Below, one piece after another: positions 24,801 to 36,800 of a stretch of DNA of 64,000 bases (within the stretch, counting starts at the first letter, position 1; the number at the start of each line of letters is the position of its first letter). The DNA lies in the NCBI GenBank assembly GCA_026874595.1, contig CM049315.1, positions 12,028,664 through 12,092,663 on the forward strand, read 5' to 3'. The notes under the pieces were generated by a model. That model searched no databases. It saw nothing but the letters and a program-made list of their open reading frames with translations, and was not told the origin of the DNA. Origin of the DNA: Sipunculus nudus. Its lineage: Eukaryota > Annelida > Sipuncula > Golfingiida > Sipunculidae. The position numbers and the translations under genes are program-made.

Positions 24801-27800
24801 TTGACCTATATTTGGCTGCACTGAATGATCTCTTGATCTGTTGCCAAATCTGAAACAGTTGGCAGTTTCTCAACCTATTCAAGAAACATACACAATCTTG
24901 GCCTGTTATGTAACTCTGCTAAAATTTATCAAACACAAACCATTTGAACAAACTTGAGAGGGCTCACCTCTGGGATCATTTCTGTAAATTTCTGACCATT
25001 TACAAGAAGAAGACTTTTAAAGTTTTTTTCAGCTTTTTCCCTGTAAAATCTAAGTAAATGCAGATAGCAAAAATAAGCTGAATCCATCAACATTTATTTT
25101 GTGACAGATAATTGCATAAAATTTGGGGACGGTAGCTCCTGCTATTCCTGAGAAATTATGAGTTAGTGTACAGATGATATCTAATATCATTAATCTACAT
25201 TTTTAAAAGCTTTTAAAAAACATTCTTGTCAATATTTTCCATAGATAACCTGAAACCTAAATGTCTAGAGGCATGATGTAATGGATGCTGATAAACTGGT
25301 GCTAGGCTAGATGTATCTGCTTCACACAGCTAACATGTATGGTAAAATGACTCAATTCAATCTTTATAAATCAGTCAAAATTCATTCTTTGGAACCATAA
25401 AAGACAATTATTATAAGAATTATTCAGGGAATTATTCTTGCAAAATATTAAACAAACTGGCCTCAGTATCATCAGTCAAAAAACGTTTTGTAGGTTTACA
25501 ACTCATATGGGAAAATACAGCAAAATGGCAAAATTCAGCCAAAAATCATTGAACCAAAACCATTTGAACAAACTTGAATTATCAACACCTAAGGATAATT
25601 AACCCTTTACTGTTTACAAGCCACTTAAGAGCACTCAAAATGGGCAACTAGAATGCCATGATATGTATAGATTCTTTCAGGACAAAAATATTGCATATTA
25701 TTTCTAAGTTTCAACGATTTTCAATAATCTTCAGCAAACCCTCTTAGTGGGAACTGTTGAAAATTTGATAAAGATACAAAAAAAGCTTGAAAAGATATGG
25801 CTGTTAGTGTAAATATAAATAGTGTCAGAATTTGTCGGAAATCTAAAATAAATGTAAACAGTAAAGGGTTAATGTGTGAGATTTAAGAATTTGGCCCAGT
25901 GGTTTTTGACAAGAAGATTTTGTAGCCACTTAGCTAAAATGGGCTGTTATGGCATATGACTAAATTCAGCTTCCCATAACTCAGCCAAAAGTCACTGAAC
26001 TGAGACCATTTGAACAAACTTGAATTATCAACATCTAAGAATAATTAATGTGTGTGATTAAAAAATTTGGCCCAGTGGTTTTTGAGAAGAAGATTTTTGT
26101 AGCCACTTAGCTAAAATGGGCTGTTACGGCATATGACTAAATTCAGCTTCCCATACCTTAGCCAAAAGTCAATGAACTGAGACCATTTGAACAAACTTGA
26201 ATTATCAACATCTAAGGATAATTAATGTGTGAGATTTAAGAATTTGGCCCAGTGGTTTTTGAGAAGAAGATTTTTTTTAGCCACTTCACTACAATGAGCT
26301 GCACTGTCATATGACTAAATTTAGCTTCCCATAACTTAGCCAAAAGTCACTGAACTGAGACCATTTGAACAAACTTCAGAAAGCACTACCCTAGGATCAT
26401 TTCTGTGCGATATTAAACAATTTGGCCATATTGTTTCAGAGAAGAAGTTATTTGTAGACTTCAGTATGGGGGCACTGATGACCCCCGTACAAAAAAGGCC
26501 GATGCAGGTGGCGCCACCATTACCTCAATTTCAGATATGACCTATGTGACCAACATTGGCATAAAATTTGGTGAAGATAGCTCAAGCCATTTCTGAGATT
26601 GTAATTTTAGTATGCTTTTTTGGACATATGACCAAGTTCAACTTCCTGTAACTTGGCCAAAAATCACCGAACTTAAACCATTGAACCAACTTGAGAGAGA
26701 TTGTTCCTGAAATCATTTCAGTAAAATATTGGACAATTTGGCTGAACAGATTCGGAGAAGAAGATTTTTTAAGCTTTTTTAGCTTTTTTCCTATAAAATC
26801 TAAGAAAATGCAGTTAGCCAAAAAATAAGCAAAATCTGATAGAGTTTTTTAGATGACTAATTTTATGCATAAAATTTGATGATGCTAATTCTTGCCGTTT
26901 CAAGATAGTATGGGTTAACGTACAGACGACGGACGACGCCACACCATCAAATAAGCTCACAGGTTTGCTAAAAAGAAATCAGGAATACATGTAAAATTAT
27001 AACGGACGCATACTGAATGCAAAATTAAAATACAGATATATCTCATTGATGGCAAATTCTTGAATTAAGTTGAGTAGGGATACCAATAATTAATAATCCA
27101 TGTACAGTTGTCTTTATATAGCCACAGAGAACTGAATATCCATGATTGTAACATTGCTTGGTATGATGAATAACTTAAATCATAAATCTAAATTTTTTAA
27201 AAGCTTTTAAAAAAACTTTCTTGTCAATATTAACCAAAGATAACCTGAAATCTAAATGTCTAGTGGCATGATGTAATAGATGCTGATAAACTGGTGCCAG
27301 GCTAGATGTAACAGCATAACACAGCTAACATATATGGTAAAATGACTCAATTCAATCTCCATAATGCAGCCAAAATCATTCATGTGGAACCATTAATGAC
27401 AATTATTATAAGAATTATTGTAGGGATTATTCTTGTAAAATATTTAACAAACTGGCTTCAGTGGCATCAGTTGGAAAACGTTTCGCAGGTTTATAACTCA
27501 TATATGGGAAAATTCGGCAAAATGGCTAAGTTAAGCTTCCCATAACTCAGCCAAAAATCACTGAACCAAAACCATTTGAAAAAAATTGAATTATCAACAT
27601 CTGAGGATAATTAGTGTGTGAGATTTAAGAATTTGGCCCAGTGGTTTTTGAGAAGATCTTTGTAGCCACTGAGCTAAAATGGGCTGTTATGGCATATGAC
27701 TAAATTCAGCTTCCCATAACTTAGCCAAAAGTCACTGAAATGAGACCATTTGAACAAATTTGAGAAAGCACTACCCTAGGATCCTTTCTGTGTGATATTA

Positions 27801-30800
27801 AACATTTTGGCCATATGGTTTCAGAGAAGAAGTTTTTTGTAGCCCTCAGTGTGATACAGGCACTGATGACCCTGTACAAAAAAGGCCGATGCAGGTGGCG
27901 CCACCATTACCTCAATTTCAGATATGACCTATGTGACCAACATTGGCATATAATTTGGTGGTGATAGCTCCAGCCATTTCTGAGATTTAAATTTATATAT
28001 GCTTTTTTGCACAGTTAACAAAGTTCAACCTCCTAAAACTCGGCTAAAAATCTCCGAACTGGAACCATTCGAACAAACTTGAGAAAGATTGTTCCAGGGA
28101 TCATTTCTGTGAAATATTTGACAATTTGGCTGGACAGTTTCGGAAAAGAAGATTTTTAAAGCTTTTTAAGCTTTTCCCCTATAAAATCAAAGAAAATGCA
28201 GTAAGAAAAAAAATAAACAAAATCCTATATAGTTTTTTGGATGACTAATTATTTGCAATAAATTTGGTGATGCTAGCTCCTGCCGTTTTTGAGATAGCTA
28301 TTGTTAACGTACAGACAACGCACGACGGACGCTGCCGCACCATCGCATAAGCTCACAGATTCGCTAAAAACTGAAACTATAAGTTAAAATATTAGAATTG
28401 TTGCAAAAGTTGCAATCATCATATATCCAGAGTGTAGCTCATATTGGGTCATATTATGCATACACATATATTTTATTATTTTTAAATCATAAATGTTTAA
28501 ACTGAATTTAAAAGAAAATAATGCCACAACATGGCATCTACAAGAATATTCCTTGAATCACTATTAAAAAGTTTTGCACATTGGAGTTTTCAGTACATGC
28601 TTAATTTTATTCACCAAAATAAAATAAAAGATTCAGTAAATTTGATAAAATAAAACATCTTTTCAAATGAAGTATACACACTGTTGGTTGAATGAGGGAC
28701 AAACAATATCATTGTGCTAATTACTATCCCAGTTTGAATTTATTACTGGAATTAATAGTCAATTTCACACCTGGTGAAGTTTTACTCTTCTGAAGTAAGG
28801 AATTACTTATCTGATGAACATCCACACTTTCATAGCAATCCCCCACTTTGTGGATACAATTAAATGTACACTTTAATCATTATAACCCTGGTGGTACAAT
28901 ACAAAATCTAAAATGTAGCATAGCCTAGAATAAGAATGAATCAAATACAGAAAATAATAACATTCATCTAGTTTATGCACCATTGGGGGGGGGGGGGGGG
29001 AGTGCAGGGCAGAGAGTAAGCCTGCTGGTAGTTGCCAAGCTGAGCCAAGGCAAGCTGCCTGGGGTGGGTTACATTATGCAAGTGAAGGCTGTACTACTAG
29101 GTGGGCTAGATGTAAACAACACTTGACAAGGTGTATGAAAACGTGAATAAAAGCTATTCTTTCCAATCAATTTCTTTGAAATTTCAGATTTTAAAAGATT
29201 AAATCCTTATGTATATATGCTGTGAAAATTAAATCAACAGTGACAAAGTTGGACAAAATTTAAGGTATTGAATTTTTATTTATGCTAATAACTTGAAAAA
29301 TTTGCAAAATTCAGATCTAATTTTGGGTAAACAATTGAATCTTATTAAATAAAGTTATATTCCTGAAAAAAAGTCTCTATAGGTTCAGCAATTCTCATGT
29401 TAGGTGAGTAAATATATTTCCTGATTTAAAAAAAAATTGCATTATATTTTGGCCCATAACTTCAAAAATAATACCCAATACTGACCTAATTTTTGGTATG
29501 TTCATAGAAAATGTATGAAAGAAAGTGAATACTAAATATGATCAAAAACGGATCAGTGGTTTTGATATTAGGCAGCCTTGAAGTGTAACAATGGCTTTTT
29601 TTATGGAAAACGGAGGTTTTTCCTTAATATCTCGAAGGAACGAAGTCCTAATGACCCAATTTTCGGTATGGTAGGAGTTTTTGGGGACATCTAAAAGTAA
29701 GCCAACAGCCTGAGGAGCATAGAGATGTGCACTGAATGACCTACAGTCATCAAAGTGGACTGCTTGACAATGTAAGGGAATACAACAAGAGCCTCCAAAA
29801 AAATTCAATAACTAGCCTAATTTTGCAGCTTTTATTTTTAAATTTCAGATTTTTACAGATTAAATCCTTATGTATACATGCTGTGAAAATTAAATCCACA
29901 GTACTTACAGGAAAAAAACGTGCGGTGGCCAAAGTTGAGCAAAATTTAAGGTACCAATTTTATATTTTTGCCAATATTTAAAAAATTAACAGATTTTGAT
30001 CTAATTTTTTGTATACAATTATATTTTGATTAATTAAAGTTGTATTACTGAAAAAAGTCCCTACTTTTAACACTTTTGGTCTTAAGTGACCAAATATCTT
30101 CCTGATTTTTTTACAAAGTCCATTATGTTTGGGCCCATAACTTTTTAAAATTAAATAAAACTGACTTAATATCTGGCATGTACATAGGCACTATACAGAG
30201 GAATATTTATGGTAAATATGAAGAAAACCAGATAAGTGGTTTTGATATTAGGCAGTCCTGAAGTGTAAAAATAGATTTCTAATAAAAAATTGAGGTTTTT
30301 CCTTAATATCTCGAAGGAACAAAGTCCAATTGACCCAATTTTCGGCATGGTAGGAGATTTTGGGGACATCTAACTGTATGCCGAATTTCAGATTCGTAGG
30401 TCCAACGTTGTCGAAACGTGCCAGTCTTATGGAAGGACATCCAGACGGACGGACGACGGACAATGGACCACGACTATATCTCAGATAACTTATAGTCAGC
30501 TGAGCTAAAAATGATGATAAATAATAATTTGTCACTGTTTAAGATATTGCATCCTATACACAGATGGTTGACATATAATGCTGGAAAGAATTTGCAAGTC
30601 CATATTCATTAAGACTAGACAGGGTCAGGAGATATAGGGCTCTATAGCATATCTTAATTAATGATGAATTTGATTTTGAACTCTGGTCTCACACTTACAT
30701 CATGGCTGGAGCAGTGCTGAGCCAGGCCTGTCCCATCTTGGAAGGTTCTGTCACTGCCTGTAATGAAACCTACATTACTGTATGTCCTCTATTTATGGTC

Positions 30801-33800
30801 GAATATCAAATAATAACTGTGTTCAAACTCAAGAACCATCAAGGATCTAAAGCAAAGTTTAAACACTCAAATGCACTTTGCACATTCTGCCTGGAGTCAA
30901 AATTTCAGATTTCAATAGGTGATTTCAATACTTTAAGTTTCACTGTACTTAGTTTTTGGAAAAAGCTTCATAAAACCAACAATGTAGCTGAAATCAGATT
31001 CACTACAATACACAGAAAAATGTGGTAACTTTAGATGTGGACCTGTATGCAAAACATTTGCATAAACTTATTTCCAAAAGGACAATTCTTGAGATTTTTA
31101 TGGTATGGTATTTGATATTTCTCACTGAAACTATAGAATAACATGAAATACGTACTCTAGATGGTGTTGGGAAATTCATGTGCATGATGTTAAGAGGTAA
31201 TCTGCCTTACCAAAATATATGTATTTTTAAGTCAAAGGCTTATGTATCTTTGAGACTCAGGGTCCGTTCTTTTGTCTTCCTGGAGACCATACCATTTGTT
31301 TTACTTAAGCATGACACTGTGCACAACACAGGAAAGATTGATCCTGGCACAGGTATCCAAAATTTAATGGATTCTTCCAGGGGGGTTACCCTAACCCTCC
31401 ACAAACTTTCACCAAAATCTGTCCATAAATTTGTTTGCAAATTGACAAACCAACCAAGAAGAAAATATAATACCTTGCCACCTGACAGATTTATAATAAT
31501 AAGGTCTTTTAATTAAACAAGGCCTACAGGCCTAATGCGAACCTGTGCATTGGGAAATACACCAGGTATAATGCTTAAATGCTGGACCATTACTTTTCAT
31601 GTATATGAACAATGCAAGTACTAAACATTTTGAATAAGAAATAATTACACAAACATCACTGCTGAAATTCTGGCATGGGTGCACACAAGACAAAAATGAT
31701 TCTAGCTGGCACCACCAGTCTTGTATACAACAAAGCTATCAGAGATATACACATATGCCAATTTTCAGACTGATATATCAAATCCCTCCTGAGAAATAAG
31801 CAGGGACACACATTGTGCAAAAATTACTGTAGGTAGCACCACCAGTCTTGTATACGATAAAGCTATCCGATATGTATAAATATGCCCAATTTCAGGCTGA
31901 TATATCAAATTCCTCTATAGAAATAAGCAGGCACATACACTGTGCAAAAGTCAATGTACGTGGCACCACCTGTCTTGTAAATGAAAATACCATCAAAGAC
32001 GCAAAGACAGGTAAAAATATCAGTCCAATACATCAAACTTCCCCACAGTTTGATGCACTGGGCTGACAAATTAAGGCTTAGGTGAGTAAAGCAGTTGCCC
32101 CTGAGTGACCTGTGACAAATTGTTGCCTAAAGCTACTGCACTGAGTGAACTCTTGACCTGCACCTGGCTAGACTGAGTGAACATTTGACCTGTACCTGGC
32201 TGCACTGAGTGAACTCTTGACCTGTTGCATAATCTGACACAGCTAGCAGTCTGCCAAAGCTATAAATAGATTCAGGCTGAACTTTGATGCCAAATATGAT
32301 GCAGTGAGCAGTCTGCAAAGCTATAAATAGAATGCAGCTACTGCACTGAGTTAACTCTTGACCTATACCTGGCTGCACTTCTTCCAATCCTGGCACTGTG
32401 CCAAAACTATTTATAGAGCTGACATCATCATGGCTAATGGCCAACATCAAGGCACTGGCAATCTGCCAATGGAAACCAAGTGCTGCCATATGCACACAAA
32501 AGTGGTCCCTACTGGAAATAACTTTGAAATTTATTTTCCCAATACAAAATGCTTTTTTTTTCAGACTTTTTATAAAAAAAGAAATCAGGAATATATGTAA
32601 AATAATACAGATGCATACTGAATGCAAAATTAAAAATACTGATATATCTCATTGATGGCAAATTCTTGAATTAAGTTGAGTAGGGATACCAATAATTTAT
32701 AATCCACGTACAGTTGTCTTTATATAGCCACAAAGAGCTGAATATCCATAATTGTAACAATGCCTGGTATGATGAATAACTTAAATCATAAATCTAAATT
32801 TTTTAAAAGCTTTTAAAAAAACTTTCTTGTCAATATTAACCAAAGATAACCTGAAATCTAAATGTCAAGTGGCATGATGTAATAGATGCTGATAAACTGG
32901 TGCCAGGCTAGATGTAACAGCATCACACAGCTAACATATATGATAAAATGACTCAATTCAATCTCCATAATTCAGCCAAAAATCATTCATGTTGAACCAT
33001 TAATGACAAATATTATAAGAATTATTGTAGGAATTATTCTTGTAAAATATTTAACAAACTTGCTTCAGTGGCATCAGTTGAAAAACGTTTCGCAGGTTTA
33101 TAACTCATATATGGGAAAATTCGGCAAAATGGCTAAGTTAAGCTTCCCATAACTCAGCCAAAAATCACTGAACCAAAACCATTTGAACAAACTTGAATTA
33201 TCAACATCTGAGGATAATTAGTGTGTGAGATTTAAGAATTTGGCCCAGTGGTTTTTGAGAAGATCTTTGTAGCCACTGAGCTAAAATGGGCTGTTATGGC
33301 ATATGACTAAATTCAGCTTCCCATAACTTAGCCAAAAGTCAATGAAATGAGACCATTTGAACAAACTTGAGAAAGCACTACCCTAGGATCATTTCTGTGC
33401 GATATTAAACATTTTGGCCATATGGTTTCAGAGAAGAAGTTTTTTGTAGCCCTCAGTGTGATACAGGCACTGATGACCCTGTACAAACAAGTGACCCATG
33501 GGTCATGACGCTCAGCTGACTGGGAAGAGATTTGCAAAAGGAAATTTTATCATCTGAATGGTAGTATATAATCATTCAACTGAAGCATCAAACAGATTAA
33601 CCAACAGGCTGAGATTATGTCTGTATTAATATATCTCATAAATAGAGAAAAAATGAGTAAACTCATAACTGGCTCCACCAGTCTGCAGAAACTAATAAAA
33701 ACACTTAATGGTCAATATCCATGCAAAGAAGCATGGTGGTCTCTGGATTAGTTGTTCAGATACTTCAGCTTTTGTATCAAATTTTCCATTATTCTGAGGG

Positions 33801-36800
33801 ATACTTTGGAGTCCTATAGCTTGAAGGATATGGGTAACAGAGACCTAATTTCAGGTTTCCATAGATACTTTTCATGGGCCTCCTTGCATGACAAGAATGA
33901 AGATTTTAGGTCCAGTTGTTACAATTTGTACCCTGTTGACAGATAACCACATCTGTAAAGGTCTCAAAAAATAGAGAAAATAATTCGTAAAAATTTGAAA
34001 AAAATAGAGGTGGCACACCCAGTCTGCTAAAACTGATGGAACATGTCATGATCAATATGTATGCCAAAAATCATGAGCATCAGTGTTCCAGTTATTGAGA
34101 TACTGGAGTTTTTGTATCAAATTTTTCATTATTCTGGGGGGGGGGGGGGGTAATTTGGAGCAATACAGCTTAATGGATATGGGTAACAGAGACCTAATTT
34201 CAGGTTTCCATGGGGATTTTTCATGGGTCTCCCTGTGTGTAAAGAATGAAGATTCTAGGTCCAGTTGTTATGATTTGTGCCATGTTAACAGATGTTTATA
34301 TCTTAAAAGGTCTCAAAAATAGAAAAAAAATGGAAAAAAGCCCAAACAAATATATGTGGTGCCACCAGGCTGCAGAAACTGATGAAACATCTCATGATCA
34401 ATATGTATGCCAAAAATCATGACCATCAGTGATGTAGTTCATGAGATATTGTTTTTTTTATGTAATTTTACAATTCTTGGGGGTACTTTGGGTCCCCATA
34501 GCTCAAAGAATATGGGTAACAGAGACCTAATTTCTGGTTTCCATGGAGACTTTTCATAGGTCTCTCTGAATGTCAAGAATGAAGATTCTAGGTCCAGTCT
34601 TTACGATTTGTGCCCTGTTAACAGATGTCCACATTTTTGAAGGTCTCAAAAATAGAGAAAAAAATTCGTAAAAAAATAAAAAAATACAGGTGGCGCCACC
34701 AGTCTGCAGAAACTAATGAAACATCTCATGATCAATATGTATGCCAAAAATCATGACCATCAGTGATGTAGTTCATGAGATATTGTTTTTTTTTATGTAA
34801 TTTTACAATTCTGGGGGGTACTTTGGGTCCCCATAGCTCAAAGGATATGGGTAACAGAGACCTAATTTCTGGTTTCCATAGAGACTTTTCATAGGTCTCT
34901 CTGAATGTCAAGAATGAAGATTCTAGGTCCAGTCTTTACAATTTGTGCCCTGTTAACAGATGTCCACATTTTTGAAGGTCTCACAAATAGAGAACAAAAT
35001 TCGTGGAGACTTTTCATAGGTCTCTCAGAATGTCAAGAATGAGGAAAAAATTCATAAAAAATAAAAAAATACAGGTGGCGCCACCAGTCTGCAGGAACTG
35101 ATGGAACATCTCATGATCAATATGTATGCCAAAAATCATGACCATCAGTGATGTAGTTAATGAGATATTGAAGTATTTGTATCAAATTTTTCACTATTCT
35201 GGGGGGTACTTTGGGGCCCCATAGCTCGAAGGATATGTGTAACAGAGACCTAATTCCAGGTTTCCAAGGAGATTTATCATGGACCTCTCTGAATGTAGAG
35301 TAAGAAGATTCCAGGTCCAGTGGTTATGATTTGTGCTTTGTTAACGGACAGACAGCCGGACGACGGACAAAGAGTGATCGCCATAGCTCAGATGACTTAC
35401 AGTCAGCTGAGCTAAAAAGGCTGATGCAGGTGGCACCACCAATACCTCAATTTCAGATATGACCTATATGACCAACATTGGCATAAAATTTGGTGATAGC
35501 TACAGCCATTTCTGAGATTTAATTTTTATTATGCTTTTTTGCACAGTTAACAAAGTTTAACCTCCTGTATCTCGGCCGAAAATCTCGGAACTTAAACCAT
35601 TCGAACAAACTTGAGAAAGATTGTTCAAGGGATCATTTCTGTGAAATACTGGACAATTTGGCTGGACAGTTTTGGAGAAGAAGATTTTTAAAGCTTTTTT
35701 AGCTTTTTCCCTATAAAATCTAAGAAAATGCTGTCAGGAGAAAAATAAACAAAATCCGATATAGTTTTTGGATGACTGATTATTTGCAAAAAATTTGGTG
35801 ATGCTAGCTCCTGCCATTTTTGAGATAGCTATGGTTAACGTACAGACGCCTCACGACGCCGCACCATCGCATAAGCTCACAGGTTCGCTAAAAAATAAAA
35901 TAAAATGGTCATACAAATTCATTAACAGTTCTGGCATACCTGTTGCGAAGCCTGAAAGGAAGCGTTCATGGATGCGACAGTACAGACAGGGAGACTAATA
36001 CTGGTGGTTGCCATGGCGTTGATGTTGATGTTGGAGGGAACCTCCATGGAGTGTCGCTGCTGGGCGTGGTGACGAGGAGGAGAGATCTTGCTGCTTCCCA
36101 TTGTGATGGCGGTCAGTGAGTGACGTTTGTGACTCGTCGGCTTTAGGAGGGCAAGAGATGGATGCTGGAGGATGAGGGCGGCGGTGGTGAAGGGTGTGAT
36201 CCCCTGGTGGGTGCCGAGTGAATCAAGTTCTACAGTTCCTGAGAGTCCGGGGGATGTCGGGTCAGAGCTGAAACAGACATTTGTAAAATAAATTAATTAA
36301 ATATTAAATATGAATATTACAATGAGATGAATTAGAAATGAGGAACCACAACTGACAGACGAAACCCCATGAAGTACCACACAACACAGGCAAGGTCAGT
36401 ACAGGTAACGGGGTAAACTTGATATCACATATTCACCTTATTTTAGTCAGGAATAACAAAGACTTTGAAGTCCTCGTGATGATTTCATGCCTGTCATACC
36501 AAAACAACATCATCCTTCAACTAGATCAAACATATATTAATGACACATTCTCCTTTATTTCTACTTAAGCACATTTTGTGGTAAAAATAAAATGCTGACA
36601 TAAAGTAAAGGGAAGTTTCCCTAAATCAACTGATTTAGTTTACTATTCTTTCACTAGATGGCAACTTCTTTCTATTGAACATCAAGCAGGTTCCTTCATC
36701 TTCATCATGGTAACAAAGTGAAAATATTAACTTGCAAAAGACAACTGTGGTTCACTTAGAAAACATTAACTGAATAAGAACAACAGTCATGGTCACTGAT

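Larger units (their letters stand above)
21588..28370 (+). mobile_element. Family C element, copy C2, carrying A2 and C3
   Basis: The left end CAAGGCCTACAGGCCTAATG leads into GCGAACCTGTG. The right end is CTCACAGATTCGCTAAAAA at 28352-28370. Its own sequence includes 23130-23974 (half-units with GGTGGCGCCACC at 23257 and a CA variant at 23382, and 33-bp repeats of CTGCACTGAGTGAACTCTTG) and 26975-28370. A 63-bp segment flanks it on both sides (21522-21584 and 28371-28433). Confidence 0.78.
20516..30511 (+). mobile_element. Family D element, copy D2, carrying nested C2, A2 and C3
   Basis: The left end CAAGGGACCCATGGGTCACG is followed by GCTCAGCTGA. The right end is a hairpin plus GTCAGCTGAGCTAAAAA at 30495-30511. 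Its own sequence is 20516-21587 and 28371-30511. The core near the right end has two units of about 680 bp, marked GGACATCTAA at about 29683 and 30362. A GACGGACGGAC cluster lies at 30433-30470. It sits in the POSH intron between the 59-base exon and the SH3-3 exon. Confidence 0.8.
31518..35894 (+). mobile_element. Family C element, copy C4, with nested D3
   Basis: The left end CAAGGCCTACAGGCCTAATG is at 31518. The right end CTCACAGGTTCGCTAAAAA is at about 35894, only 45 bases before a POSH donor site. Own sequence is 31518-33487 and 35419-35894. This copy is the most intact in layout and preserves the empty sites of C3 (near 32572) and E (near 31750). Its left array carries GTGAACTCTTGACCTG repeats. 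Confidence 0.82.

Noticed and set aside
30702-31028. Plus-strand open frame of 108 codons
   Set aside because: Its beginning is the antisense of the POSH microexon, and the rest has no motif.
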